Positions 5,718 through 14,400 are shown, counted from the stretch's first letter. The stretch is 17,203 nucleotides of DNA from Bacillota bacterium (GCA_021800315.1 JAJYZD010000053.1:1-17203), one strand, 5' to 3'. A program made the numbers and translations. Notes: a model not told the origin generated them from the letters alone.

Positions 5718-6395
5718 TCACCTCCCACCGGAGGCGGGCGGTTTTACGGCCGCCTCCCTGAGTTCGCGTACCGCGGCCACCGGATCGGGAGCCCCGAAAA
5801 CAGCCGATCCGGCCACCAGAACGTCGGCTCCCGCCTTCACCACCAGGGCGGCGGTGTCCGTGCCGATACCCCCGTCCACCTCCAGGTCGCACCCCCGGCC
5901 CAGACGGTTCAATCGCTCCCGCAGGTAACGGATCTTACCGGGGGCCGAAGGGATGAAACTCTGTCCGCCGAAGCCCGGATTGACGCTCATCACCAGGACC
6001 AGGTCGGCCAGTTCCAGAACATATTCCAGCACCTGGGGCGGAGTGGCCGGGTTGAGGGCCACCCCCGCCCTCTTGCCGTGCTCCCGGATGGCGCCCAGGG
6101 TCCGGTGCAGGTGCGGGCAGGCCTCGGCGTGCACGGTGATGATGTCGGCCCCGGCCACGGCGAAAGACCCGATCATGGTGTCGGGGTTGTCCACCATCAG
6201 GTGGCAGTCGAGCACCAGGCGGGTGCGCTTGCGCAGGGCGGCCACCACCGGCGCCCCGATGGTCAGGTTGGGCACGAAGTGTCCGTCCATGATGTCCAGG
6301 TGGAGATACTCCGCACCGGCCGCCTCCATCATGGCAACCGCGTCACCCAGCGCGGCGAAATCGGCGGCAAGAAGGGAAGGTGCCAGTTTAACCAA
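5718..6395 (-). CDS. rpe: Ribulose-phosphate 3-epimerase
   Basis: The enzyme interconverts ribulose 5-phosphate and xylulose 5-phosphate in the pentose phosphate pathway (cytoplasmic TIM barrel). Residues are as expected: KLAPSLLAADFA at the N-terminus, HLDIMDGHFVPN with metal ligands H32 and D34, DCHLMVDNP with H65, and LEVDGGIG with catalytic D174. The length of 225 residues is normal. TTG at 6395 is preferred because AAAGGTG lies 6 bp upstream and the protein then starts M-V-K-L-A-P-S like its relatives; a GTG at 6404 would add three residues and also has a G-rich site. It is the penultimate gene of the operon, 120 bp after rsgA. Confidence 0.96.
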   Translation of the reverse strand: MVKLAPSLLAADFAALGDAVAMMEAAGAEYLHLDIMDGHFVPNLTIGAPVVAALRKRTRLVLDCHLMVDNPDTMIGSFAVAGADIITVHAEACPHLHRTLGAIREHGKRAGVALNPATPPQVLEYVLELADLVLVMSVNPGFGGQSFIPSAPGKIRYLRERLNRLGRGCDLEVDGGIGTDTAALVVKAGADVLVAGSAVFGAPDPVAAVRELREAAVKPPASGGR

Positions 6396-6412
6396 ATCAT
6401 TCACCTTTGCAA

Positions 6413-6434
6413 ACCCCCGCCGAAAGACCGGGGG
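6413..6434 (-). other. Hairpin just upstream of rpe
   Basis: CCCCCG (6414-6419) and CGGGGG (6429-6434) can pair, forming a 6-bp GC stem about 20 bp before the rpe start. It is followed only by a short T stretch, so it is a weak terminator at best. It may stabilise the downstream message or reduce readthrough between rsgA and rpe. Confidence 0.3.
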
Positions 6435-6515
6435 TAGTTGAGAATTCTTCCGCTTCCCAAACCGGGGCACCCCCCGGCTCCGGGTGGGTCTTTTACCGGA
6501 GGATATACTATATAA

Positions 6516-7361
6516 TCACTCCAGTTCGGCCAGAAACATCCGGTATCGGTCGTAGCGCCCGGGATCCAGTTTTCCCGCATTGAGAGCCGCCTTCACCGCG
6601 CAAACCGGTTCCTGGTCGTGGAGGCAACCCCGGAAAAAGCATTCCGGTTGCCAAGGCTGGAACTCGGGATAAAACCGCCTGAGTTCGGCTTTCTTCAAAG
6701 CCGGCAACTGTAGGCTGGTGAAGCCCGGCGTGTCCGCCACCAGGCCGCCTCCCGCAAGGGGTAGCAGTTCCGTCAGCCTGGTGGTGTGCCGGCCCCTCCC
6801 GCTGTGGGCGCTGACCGGCTGGGTCTTCAGAGCCGGAGCGCCCGTGACGGCGTTGAGGAGACTGCTCTTGCCCGCCCCCGACGGGCCGGCCAGGACCGAA
6901 ATCCGGCCGGACAGGGCCTCTTTGAGCTCCGGAACGCCCTCCCCCGTAACGGTGCTGGTCAGCCAGCCGGTGAAACCGGCCGACCGGTAGGAATGACAGA
7001 GTTCGAGGGCGGCCTCCCGGGCCAGGTCCGCCTTGTTCCACAGAATCAGCACGGCCAGTCCCGCGGCCCGGGCCTGGATGAGCATGCGGTCCAGAAGGGC
7101 GGGGGATGGCGGGGGCTCGGCCGCGGCCTGCACCAACACGGCCAGTTCCGCGTTGGCGACCGGCGGCCGCGTAAGTTCGGTCTTCCGGGGCAGGACGCTT
7201 TCCACCACCGCCGAACCGGAGACGCCGACCACAACCCTGTCACCCGCCAGGAGACCCTCCCGGCGGTGCCTCAGCCGGCCCCGCGCCGTACAGCGCATAG
7301 TCCGGCCACCGGCCAGGACAAAAACGAAACCGCCGTGCATGCTGGTTATCAGCCCGTCCAG
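6516..7361 (-). CDS. rsgA: Ribosome small-subunit-dependent GTPase A
   Basis: RsgA is a circularly permuted GTPase that binds the 30S subunit late in its assembly. The motif order shows the permutation: NKADLA (G4, about 109-114), then GPSGAGKSSLLN (G1, about 159), then DTPGF (G3, about 210). A C-terminal zinc site follows (CFFRGCLHDQEPVC). An OB-fold precedes the GTPase. The ATG at 7340 begins inside the first OB strand and lacks a ribosome site. The only suitable site, AAAGGGGG (7372-7379, overlapping the prkC stop), points to CTG at 7361, which restores a normal start (M-D-G-L-I-T-S). The CTG start is an inference; the shorter form would be 274 residues. The gene follows prkC directly, as in many Firmicutes, and RsgA is a known PrkC substrate in Bacillus. 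Confidence 0.93.
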   Translation of the reverse strand: MDGLITSMHGGFVFVLAGGRTMRCTARGRLRHRREGLLAGDRVVVGVSGSAVVESVLPRKTELTRPPVANAELAVLVQAAAEPPPSPALLDRMLIQARAAGLAVLILWNKADLAREAALELCHSYRSAGFTGWLTSTVTGEGVPELKEALSGRISVLAGPSGAGKSSLLNAVTGAPALKTQPVSAHSGRGRHTTRLTELLPLAGGGLVADTPGFTSLQLPALKKAELRRFYPEFQPWQPECFFRGCLHDQEPVCAVKAALNAGKLDPGRYDRYRMFLAELE

Positions 7362-7377
7362 CGACTGAAATCCCCCT

Positions 7378-9207
7378 TTAGAAGGATTGTTGCCCCACCA
7401 GGTTGCCGTCGATGTACGCCGATATGGTGGCGTGACCGTAGTAGGGCACCGTGCGGCTAACGGAAGCCCCGGAGGGCTCGGTGTTCACATAGGCGTCCGT
7501 GGTGCCCCGCACGTCCTGCACCACGATCCTGACCAGGTGGCTGTGTCCGTCCGCGGGAACGTTGACGTTGACCTGGGCGTCTTTCGGGGCCGGACCGGGA
7601 CCGGAAGACAGGGTCACCTGGACGGCGGTGCCGGCGGTCACGCCGGTATTGGGCGCCGGATTCTGGCTGACCACCTGACCGTGCAGGTACTGGGTACTGG
7701 CCGCGTAGCCCACGTTGGTCTGGTCCAGCGACAGGTTCAGGGAAGCCAGTTTCTCCTGGGCCAGGGCCAGGGTCAGGCCGGTCAGGTCGGGAACGGCAAT
7801 GCTGGCCTGGGGGCCGACCGAAACGTCCACCGTAACGTGGCTTTGCGTGGGCACGCTGGTGCCCGGGCCGGGCGTCTGGCCCATCACCTGGCCCGAAGGG
7901 ACGGTGGCGCTGGTCTGATTCACGGAGTCCATTTTCAGGCCGGCGTTCCCCAGGGCCGTGTTGGCGGCGTCGCCCGTCATGCCGGTCAGATCCGGAACCT
8001 GGACCATCTGCGGCCCCTGGCTGACGGTCAGGGTCACCACCCGGTTCTGTTTAACCAGGGCTCCGGCCACCGGGTCCTGGGAGATGACCAGCCCTTTGGG
8101 CACGGCGGGATTGACCCCCGATACCATGTCGGTGCGCAGGCCCGCGCCGCTCATAACGGTGTGGGCCTCGCTGTAGGTCCGGCCGGTCACATCCGGCACC
8201 TGCACCTCCGGAACATTGAGGTAATTGCGCAGGAAATAGCCCGCGCCGGCCATCAGGCCGGCCACCAGCAAGAGCAGGACGACCCATCCCGCCGGCTTTA
8301 TCCGCCTTCTTTTCTTCATCGCCCCAACCTCCGCCCCGGCCGGCACAAGGTTCTCCCGGATCGCCACCGTCTCCTCGAAGGGCGCGGCCCGCTCCTGCCA
8401 GGAAGAGGTCAATTCCCTGGCCATGTCCCCCGCGTGGGCGTAGCGCCTCGCCGGGTCCTTCTGCATGGCCCGCGCCGTTACAGCTGCCGGCCCGGGAGGG
8501 ACGGTCGCGTTGACCGTCGTTACCGGCAACGGATTCTCCTGGATATGCTTCATGGCCACCCCGACGGGCGTTTCCGCCGTAAAGGGAACGGCCCCCGAGA
8601 GCATTTCGTAAAGCACAACCCCCAGGGAGTAAATGTCCGACGGCGGTCCAGCCACTTCCCCGCGGGCCTGTTCCGGTGAAAGATAGTGCACGGAGCCCAT
8701 CACGGTGCCGGAATTGACGACCGTCCCCGTTTGGGCCTCCATGGCAATGCCGAAATCGGTCAATTTGGCCCTGCCCAGGCGGGTGATGAGAATATTATGC
8801 GGCTTCACGTCGCGGTGCACGATATGGTTTTCGTGGGCGTGCTCGAGGGCCTCGGCGATCTGGACGGCGATGGAGACCGCGTCCCCGGCCGGCAGCAGGC
8901 CCAGCCGCTTGATTACGGTTTTCAGGTTCTCGCCGTCCACATATTCCATTACGAGGAACTGGATGCTCTCCTCCTGGCCCACGTCGTAGATGCTGACTAT
9001 GTTGGGATGGGAGAGTCGGGCCACCGCCTGAGCCTCCCGGCGGAACCGGGCGACAAACTCCGCGTCGGAGGTGTACTCGGGACGCAAAACCTTGACCGTC
9101 ACCAGGCGGTTCAACAGGTTGTCCCGCCCCTTGTAAACGATGGCCATGCCGCCGCCGCCAAGCTGTTCCAGTATCTCGTAACGGTTGGCCAAAATCCTGC
9201 CGATCAT
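7378..9207 (-). CDS. prkC: PASTA-domain Ser/Thr protein kinase (PrkC/Stk1 type)
   Basis: This 609-residue membrane kinase senses muropeptides/lipid II outside and phosphorylates Ser/Thr in the cytoplasm. The kinase domain (about 10-265) has the Gly-rich loop G17-G20, K39 (VTVKVL), HRDVKPHN (D133), DFG (151-153) and the SPEQARGE segment. A basic stop-transfer (KKRRRIK) precedes a single membrane span (about 306-326). Outside there are three PASTA repeats (about 333-397, 400-467, 470-537), each beginning VPDVTG/VPDLTG, and then a 70-residue beta-rich C-terminal domain (NVNVPADGHSHLVRIVVQDV). Three repeats plus this extra domain are usual for Desulfotomaculum-like species. It is coupled to its phosphatase prpC, 37 bp upstream, and to rsgA downstream. 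Confidence 0.97.
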   Translation of the reverse strand: MIGRILANRYEILEQLGGGGMAIVYKGRDNLLNRLVTVKVLRPEYTSDAEFVARFRREAQAVARLSHPNIVSIYDVGQEESIQFLVMEYVDGENLKTVIKRLGLLPAGDAVSIAVQIAEALEHAHENHIVHRDVKPHNILITRLGRAKLTDFGIAMEAQTGTVVNSGTVMGSVHYLSPEQARGEVAGPPSDIYSLGVVLYEMLSGAVPFTAETPVGVAMKHIQENPLPVTTVNATVPPGPAAVTARAMQKDPARRYAHAGDMARELTSSWQERAAPFEETVAIRENLVPAGAEVGAMKKRRRIKPAGWVVLLLLVAGLMAGAGYFLRNYLNVPEVQVPDVTGRTYSEAHTVMSGAGLRTDMVSGVNPAVPKGLVISQDPVAGALVKQNRVVTLTVSQGPQMVQVPDLTGMTGDAANTALGNAGLKMDSVNQTSATVPSGQVMGQTPGPGTSVPTQSHVTVDVSVGPQASIAVPDLTGLTLALAQEKLASLNLSLDQTNVGYAASTQYLHGQVVSQNPAPNTGVTAGTAVQVTLSSGPGPAPKDAQVNVNVPADGHSHLVRIVVQDVRGTTDAYVNTEPSGASVSRTVPYYGHATISAYIDGNLVGQQSF

Positions 9208-9244
9208 CCTACTTCACCCCTTGGTAAAACCCCGGTATACCTGG

Positions 9245-9952
9245 TTACCCCTCCAGCAGCAAAATCGTAATGTTATCCCTTCCGCCAAGCGCCAGCGCCC
9301 GGTTCATGAGTTGCCGCACGGCCGCGTCGGGATCCGCGACTCCGGTCAGGATGTCGCTCATCTCCGCCGGCGTCACCTGGTTGGTAAGACCGTCGGTACA
9401 GAGCAGTACCCGGTCTCGCGGACTCAGGCCGATATGCCGGATGTCCACCCGCACGTCCGGCTCCGCGCCCAGTGCCCGTACGAGCATGTTGCGCCGGGGG
9501 TGCCTTCGGGCCTCCTCGTCGGTGAGCTGCCCGTTCTTCAGCAGTTCCAGCACCCAGGTATGGTCTTCGGTGAGCTGGATAAGCCCATCCCCGCGCACCA
9601 GGTAAGCCCTGCTGTCACCGATGTGGGCCACCCACAGGTCGGGTTCCCGGACCAGGCAGGCCGTACACGTGGTACCCATGCCCCGCCAGGCCCGTTTGGC
9701 GCCCGCCGCGGCCAGGATAGCTGCGTTGACATCCGCGAAAGCCGCCGCCAGGTCCGCCCCGGGATCCCCGGGCGACAGCCGTTGGAAATAGAGACGCAAG
9801 TTCTCAAGGGCCTGCCGGCTGGCCACTTCCCCCGCCCGGTGGCCGCCCATGCCGTCGGCCACGGCGAAAAGACCCAGCGCGGGTTCGGCCAGGAAGGCAT
9901 CTTCATTGTTGGGTCTCACCAGTCCGGTATGGGTAACCTGGGAGCATTTCAA
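9245..9952 (-). CDS. prpC: PP2C-family Ser/Thr protein phosphatase, partner of PrkC
   Basis: This soluble metal-dependent phosphatase of 235 residues reverses PrkC phosphorylation. PP2C motifs appear in order: RPNNEDAF (D18), VADGMGGH (D33-G34, metal binding), MGTTCTA, HIGDSRAYL, TEDHTWV, LLCTDGLTNQV, and GGRDNITILLL at the end (terminal metal Asp). There is no regulatory extension, and the length matches Bacillus PrpC (about 254) and other Stp proteins. It lies between the FHA gene (36 bp) and prkC (37 bp) in the same orientation, so kinase and phosphatase are co-expressed. Confidence 0.97.
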   Translation of the reverse strand: MKCSQVTHTGLVRPNNEDAFLAEPALGLFAVADGMGGHRAGEVASRQALENLRLYFQRLSPGDPGADLAAAFADVNAAILAAAGAKRAWRGMGTTCTACLVREPDLWVAHIGDSRAYLVRGDGLIQLTEDHTWVLELLKNGQLTDEEARRHPRRNMLVRALGAEPDVRVDIRHIGLSPRDRVLLCTDGLTNQVTPAEMSDILTGVADPDAAVRQLMNRALALGGRDNITILLLEG

Positions 9953-9988
9953 CCGCGATTCCCCCCGGTCGGCGCATCCAGCCTCTCT

Positions 9989-10729
9989 CTATTTGCCCTT
10001 GTTAAACAGTATGACCGTATTCCCCAAAGTAACCGTGTCACCGTCGGCCAGCACCCTGCGGGCCGTGCGCAAGCCGCCGACGTAAACCCCGTTGGTGCTG
10101 TTCAAATCGGCGAGAACGTATTCTTCACCGCTGACCTTCACCCCGGCGTGCCTTCTTGAGACGCTGGGATCGGTCAGAACGAAGTCGCACCCCCTGTCCC
10201 GGCCGATGACCACAACGGCCCCGTCGATGCCGGCCGCGACGTCCCGGTCCGGCCCGGACACCACCAGCAGCCTGGCCTGCGGGGACGCCCCGGTTGCCAG
10301 TGCCACCCTCGTAAAACAGCGGGTGTTCTCCGCGGTTACCGCGTCTTCCAGGATACCCCGGCTTCCTTCCTTAAACCTGGCCTCCACTTTTACGTTACCG
10401 GGGCCGAGCCCCTCGTCCACCACGAAACTTACCTGCGGCGGCGCAATCATGGTATAACCGTGCGCACGGGCCTTCTCCTGCAGATAGACCGCCAGTTCCC
10501 GGCCCAGGTGGGGCAAACACTCCCCCAGCGAATCGATGTCGGCCTGATGCATGCCGACCATAAAGCTGGCCGGCACGTAAATCCGCAGGACGCTCACCCG
10601 CCGCGCTTCCTTCATCTCGCGGTAAAGCCTGCGGGCTATGTCCACCGGACTTACCCGGCCCCGCAGCCGGTCTTTGAAAAGTCCTTCCAGGTAACGTTCG
10701 AAATCCTGGGTGCCGGTAAGAATGCCCAT
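9989..10729 (-). CDS. DUF3662 and FHA domain protein (FhaA-like)
   Basis: An N-terminal DUF3662 domain (about 1-125, with FERYLEGLFKDRLRGRVSPV) is followed by a C-terminal forkhead-associated domain (about 155-246). The FHA phosphothreonine-binding residues are present: VIGRDRG (R177), SVSRRHAGV (S191, H194) and LADLNSTNGVYV (N213). Such proteins bind phosphothreonine on PASTA kinases and their substrates; FhaA in actinobacteria links this to peptidoglycan precursor export, but the client here is unknown. The ATG at 10729 follows GGGGGAAC and begins the conserved domain; an upstream frame extension to 10798 looks non-coding. A second FHA gene, common in this cluster in other species, is absent here. 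Confidence 0.92.
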   Translation of the reverse strand: MGILTGTQDFERYLEGLFKDRLRGRVSPVDIARRLYREMKEARRVSVLRIYVPASFMVGMHQADIDSLGECLPHLGRELAVYLQEKARAHGYTMIAPPQVSFVVDEGLGPGNVKVEARFKEGSRGILEDAVTAENTRCFTRVALATGASPQARLLVVSGPDRDVAAGIDGAVVVIGRDRGCDFVLTDPSVSRRHAGVKVSGEEYVLADLNSTNGVYVGGLRTARRVLADGDTVTLGNTVILFNKGK

Positions 10730-10757
10730 GCGCCAGTTCCCCCGTATGTCTCTTGAA

Positions 10758-11786
10758 TCAGCCGTGCCGCAGCCTGAGTTGGCCGCAGGCGCCTTCAATG
10801 TCGGTGCCCAGCCTGCGCCGGACCGTAACGGGAATACCCTCCCGCCGCAATATTTCCTGGAAGCGGCGCGTAGCCGCAGGCCCCGCAGGAACCAGGTCGA
10901 AGCCGCTTACGGCGTTCCAGGGAATCAGGTTTACGTGGCATAAAATGCCGCGTATCAGCTTCGCCAACTCGCAGGCCTGCTCCGGCGCGTCGTTTACCCC
11001 GCCGAGCAGGGCGTATTCGAAGGTGACGCGGCGCGACGTCGCCCGCGCGTAATCCCGGCAGGCGTTCAGCAACTCGGTGAGCGGCCAGCGCCTGTTTACC
11101 GGAACCAGGCGGTCGCGCAATGGATCGTCGGGGGCGTGCAGCGATACCGCGAGATTCACGGGCCACCGGGTTTCCCGCAGTCGCTGGATCCCCGGCACGA
11201 GGCCGCAGGTGGAAACGGTTATCCGCCGGAAACTGAGCCCGTGCCCGGCCGCAAGCACGGAGATAAACCGGTGCACCGCCGCGAAATTATCCAGCGGTTC
11301 CCCCATGCCCATCAGGACGACGTGCGTCACCTGCTCGCCGTAGTCTTTCTCCATGGCCAGCACCTGGCCGAACATTTCCCCGGACGTCAGGTTCCGCTGC
11401 CAGCCCAGGAGCCCGGAGGCGCAAATACGGCAGCCCATGCGGCAGCCGGCCTGGGTGGAGACACAGGCCGTACCCCCGTAGCGGTAGGCCAGCCACACCG
11501 CCTCCACCCTGTGTCCGTCGGCCAGTTCCAACAGGTATTTGACCGTCCCGTCCCGGGAAATCTTTTTGGCCACCGTCGCCGGATGGCCGCAGGTATAATC
11601 TTCCGCCAGGCGCGCGCGCACTTCCCCTGGCAGGTCGGTCATCTCGGCGAAAGACGCCGCCCCCTTCCGAAACAGCCACGCGCTCAGCTGCCCGGCGCGC
11701 CAGGCCGGCTGCCCGATGCCGGTCATCACGCTCCCGAGCATGGCCGGATCGTAGTCCAGCAGATTGGCCTTTTCGGGCATAGACAT
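10758..11786 (-). CDS. rlmN: Dual-specificity 23S rRNA/tRNA adenine C2 methyltransferase RlmN (radical SAM)
   Basis: RlmN methylates A2503 of 23S rRNA and A37 of some tRNAs, using a radical mechanism and a methylated cysteine. The protein of 342 residues has a normal length. The cluster motif is AGCRMGCRICASG with C115, C119 and C122 (CxxxCxxC). VVLMGMGEPLDN and ITVSTCGLVPGI follow, and the C-terminal GTDIEGACGQL carries the reactive C334. The residue between C119 and the third Cys is Ile, where Phe is most frequent. ATG 11786 is used; ATG 11780 is an equally possible start two codons later. It is 68 bp after rsmB, a common pairing of rRNA modification genes. Confidence 0.96.
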   Translation of the reverse strand: MSMPEKANLLDYDPAMLGSVMTGIGQPAWRAGQLSAWLFRKGAASFAEMTDLPGEVRARLAEDYTCGHPATVAKKISRDGTVKYLLELADGHRVEAVWLAYRYGGTACVSTQAGCRMGCRICASGLLGWQRNLTSGEMFGQVLAMEKDYGEQVTHVVLMGMGEPLDNFAAVHRFISVLAAGHGLSFRRITVSTCGLVPGIQRLRETRWPVNLAVSLHAPDDPLRDRLVPVNRRWPLTELLNACRDYARATSRRVTFEYALLGGVNDAPEQACELAKLIRGILCHVNLIPWNAVSGFDLVPAGPAATRRFQEILRREGIPVTVRRRLGTDIEGACGQLRLRHG

Positions 11787-11854
11787 TACCGTCCCCGCTT
11801 GTCGTAATTCTACATAAACCGCGCCCGTCCCTCTTCCGGCCGGCCAAAAGAATG

Positions 11855-13195
11855 TTAAGCCGGGCTCCGGCGCAGCCGCGCCAGAAAAAAACCATCCGTA
11901 CCGTGACGGTGCGGCAGAAGCTGAAACTCCGCCAGGCCGGAAACCAACTCCTCCGGCAGGTGCGGAGCGAGGCCGTCACGGCGGAAATCGGGATGGCGGG
12001 CCAGGAAGCCAGCCACCTGCGCCTCGTTCTCCTCCCGGCGGATGGTGCAGGTGCTGTAGACCAGTACCCCCCCGCGTTTCAGACAGCGGGCCGCCTCATC
12101 CAGGAGTCCGGCCTGCAGCTCCGTAAGGCCCGCCATATCGGCGGGGGTTTTGCGCCAGCGCAGGTCGGGACGCCGTCGTAAGACCCCCAACCCGGAGCAG
12201 GGAGCGTCCACCAGCGCGAAGTCCGCCGTGCCATGGTACTCCGGCAGCCGCCGCGCATCGGCCCGGTGACCCTCCACATTGGCCACCGCCAGGCGCCGGC
12301 AGTTTTCCGCCAGCAGGTCCAGGCGGTGGGGATGGATGTCCACGGCCAGCACCTTCCCCGTCCCTTCCATAAGGGCCGACAGATGCGTCGTCTTCCCACC
12401 GGGGGCGCCGCACAGGTCGATCACCAGCGACCCCCTCACAGGCGCCAGGGACCGGGCCGCCAGCATGGCCGCCTCGTCCTGGATGAAATACAGGCCCTCC
12501 TGGAACAGGGGATTCTCCGCCGTCCCGGCTCGCTCCAGGTAGAGGCCCTCCGGCGCCCACCGGGCGAAAGCCGCTTTGATCCCCGCCGCCGCAAAGCGCC
12601 CGGCCAGTTCCGCCCGGGTTGTCTGCAGGGTGTTGGTCCGCACGGTAAACGGGGCGGGCAGGTTGCCGGCCGCCAGGAGCGCCCCGGTTTCGTCGAAACC
12701 AAAGCGCGCCAGCCACCCGGCGACCAGCCATTCCGGATGGGAATGGTAGAGGGAGAGGTAGCGCACCGGCTCGTCGCCGGGGTCGGGAAACCTGAGCGGC
12801 AGGCCCCGCTGGAGATTGCGCAGCACGGCGTTGACCAGGCCCACCGCGCTGGAAAAGCCCGCGCGGCGGGTCATCCGGGCGCTCTCGTCGCACGCCGCGG
12901 CCGCCGGTACCCGTTCGAGATACAGCAACTGGTAGGCTCCCAGCCGCAGCACGTTCCGGACCACCGGGTCCAGGGAAGTCAAAGGCCGGCGCAGGAAAGG
13001 CGCCAGGGCCCAGTCGATGGTGTTGCGGCGGCGGACGCTGCCGTAAACCAGTTCGGTGATAAAGGCGCGGTCCCGCCCGGCGGGGTTGTAGCGCCCGTAA
13101 GCCTGGTTGAGGGCCAGGTTGACGTAGGCGTCCTCCTGCTCTTCGGCGAGCAGAACCGCCAGGGCGATTTCCCTGGCCGTACCGGGTCTGCGGAT
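11855..13195 (-). CDS. rsmB: 16S rRNA cytosine-967 C5 methyltransferase
   Basis: RsmB (Sun/Fmu) makes m5C967 in 16S rRNA. With the start proposed here it has 446 residues, the family norm. A NusB-like RNA-binding domain occupies about 1-140 (AYVNLALNQAYGRY, FITELVYGSVRRRNTIDWAL). The methyltransferase domain has DLCGAPGGKTTHL (SAM, about 260), DAPCSGLGVLRRRPDLRW (C333) and VYSTCTIRREENE (nucleophile C383). The first ordinary start codon, TTG at 12982, would delete half of the NusB domain. In-frame coding starts right after the DUF116 stop, where GGGGAGGTG stands 6 bp before ATC (13193-13195). I infer ATC initiation coupled to DUF116 termination; a sequence error or readthrough of the TAG are alternatives. 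Confidence 0.93.
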   Translation of the reverse strand: MRRPGTAREIALAVLLAEEQEDAYVNLALNQAYGRYNPAGRDRAFITELVYGSVRRRNTIDWALAPFLRRPLTSLDPVVRNVLRLGAYQLLYLERVPAAAACDESARMTRRAGFSSAVGLVNAVLRNLQRGLPLRFPDPGDEPVRYLSLYHSHPEWLVAGWLARFGFDETGALLAAGNLPAPFTVRTNTLQTTRAELAGRFAAAGIKAAFARWAPEGLYLERAGTAENPLFQEGLYFIQDEAAMLAARSLAPVRGSLVIDLCGAPGGKTTHLSALMEGTGKVLAVDIHPHRLDLLAENCRRLAVANVEGHRADARRLPEYHGTADFALVDAPCSGLGVLRRRPDLRWRKTPADMAGLTELQAGLLDEAARCLKRGGVLVYSTCTIRREENEAQVAGFLARHPDFRRDGLAPHLPEELVSGLAEFQLLPHRHGTDGFFLARLRRSPA

Positions 13196-13972
13196 CTACC
13201 CCACCTCCCCGGGGGCTCCGCCCAGAAAGAAGCGGATGGCCTCCTCCACCCTGTCCACGGCGACCAACGTATCCAGACAGGGCCCGTTGGGACGGTCGTT
13301 GGTCACGCCCAGCACCGGGATGGGATTGGCGTCCTGGATGCCGCTGGTCAGGTCCCGTTCGCAGGCCACGGCCACAATGGCCCGCGGCCGGTATTGCTTG
13401 ACATGGCGCCGCGCCAGCGTTCCCCCCGTCGCCATGCCCAGGGTCACCCCGTATTTCTCCCTGAGGCCGATGAGGTCGCTCACCGGGCACTTGCCGCAAC
13501 GGTGACAATTGCCGGTGTTGATGGTGATCTTGTGGGGACAGAGGCTCCACTGCAGGCAGTGGGGCAATAGCAGAAGCAGTTGCCCCGGGGATAGCTGAAA
13601 ACGACGCGAACGGATCATCTGGTTGTTGACGGCAATGAAAGACTGTTTTATCTCCTCCGGCCGGCGTCCCAAAAGCCGGCCTATGACCAGTGCCAGGGGA
13701 AAGAGCAGGTTGATGGCCACCCGCGCGGATCCCTCCAGTGCCAAAAAGCGGTGCGCCGACCAGATGGTCAGCACGATGCCGCCGATACCCAGGGCGGTGA
13801 TCAGGGAAACTCCGGCCAGGGCGCCCACCAGGAGCCAGAACAGGAGGCGGCCGAAGACCGAATGCAGCGGGGTGACCGCCAGGTACCATACCCCGAGGAT
13901 CAGCGCGGCACCGGACAAAAGGCTCAGGCCGAGAAGACCGATGAAGAGCCGCTTTTTCGTACCCCCGGTCAT
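13196..13972 (-). CDS. DUF116 family membrane protein with a Cys-rich cytoplasmic domain
   Basis: The 258-residue protein has two or three membrane spans in its first 105 residues (about 9-31, 43-72 and 84-101). A soluble domain with seven conserved-looking cysteines follows: HCLQWSLCPHKI (C139, C145), NCHRCGKCP (C156, C159, C162), VACERDL (C204) and GPCLDT (C232). The Cys spacing suggests a metal or iron-sulfur site. DUF116 genes commonly sit next to fmt and rsmB in clostridia and Desulfotomaculum-like bacteria, but their function is unknown. ATG at 13972 has GGAGGTG 6 bp upstream. The gene is first in the operon, with its own promoter at 14022. Its stop codon directly abuts the inferred rsmB start in the same frame. 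Confidence 0.9.
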   Translation of the reverse strand: MTGGTKKRLFIGLLGLSLLSGAALILGVWYLAVTPLHSVFGRLLFWLLVGALAGVSLITALGIGGIVLTIWSAHRFLALEGSARVAINLLFPLALVIGRLLGRRPEEIKQSFIAVNNQMIRSRRFQLSPGQLLLLLPHCLQWSLCPHKITINTGNCHRCGKCPVSDLIGLREKYGVTLGMATGGTLARRHVKQYRPRAIVAVACERDLTSGIQDANPIPVLGVTNDRPNGPCLDTLVAVDRVEEAIRFFLGGAPGEVG

Positions 13973-14021
13973 AATGCGCACCTCCACCGCCGCGAGGCCA
14001 CAGAAAACGTTTCCTCTGCGT

Positions 14022-14030
14022 ATTATACCA
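14022..14030 (-). promoter_or_regulatory. Extended -10 promoter of the DUF116-rsmB operon
   Basis: On the minus strand TGGTATAAT gives a perfect -10 hexamer (14022-14027) with the TG extension. No strong -35 is found at 16-18 bp. Transcription would begin near 14015, leaving a leader of about 43 nt before the DUF116 ATG. Confidence 0.6.
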
Positions 14031-14400
14031 CGCCGGAGAGGACAAGTCTGCACGAGGCGGACCGGCGGTAGAACGGGGCAGCCGCGGCTGGCTGAACCTC
14101 ATTGCCGGGGCGGGGAAGGCGCATCGCGAGGCGGGCTCCGCCTGACGGCGGTCGCGGTGCGGTAGGCGAACCGCCACAGAATCAGGAAATCGAACGGTTC
14201 CCCACGCCAGGCGGCCGTTCCCGCCCTTCGTCCATTCCCGCGCGGGGTTATTGCCGGACAAGCCGCGGATCAAAATTTCCGGCATCTGATGTTGCCGTCG
14301 CTCATCCGGGGTCTGCACCGGCCGGGACGCAAAATTCCCGGCACTCCTGGCAGGCAAAAGACGTCCCCGAACGGCGGGACGCCTCTCAGTCCCCAACTGA
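14031..14400. other. Intergenic stretch without a recognisable gene
   Basis: GC-rich DNA between the DUF116 promoter and the IS200/IS605-type end. Several frames are open on both strands, but none shows a ribosome site or protein-like composition. Inverted short repeats (GGCGGGCTCCGCC near 14131) could form small hairpins. The def/fmt genes that often precede rsmB in Firmicutes are not here. Confidence 0.5.

Noticed and set aside
7387..8679. A 430-codon plus-strand open frame
   Set aside because: It is antisense to prkC, His/Gly/Arg-rich and without motifs; prkC has complete kinase and PASTA motifs.
12096..14396. A 766-codon minus-strand open frame covering DUF116 and part of rsmB
   Set aside because: It is Arg/Gly/Pro-rich out-of-frame translation of GC-rich coding DNA; the DUF116 and rsmB frames carry the family motifs.
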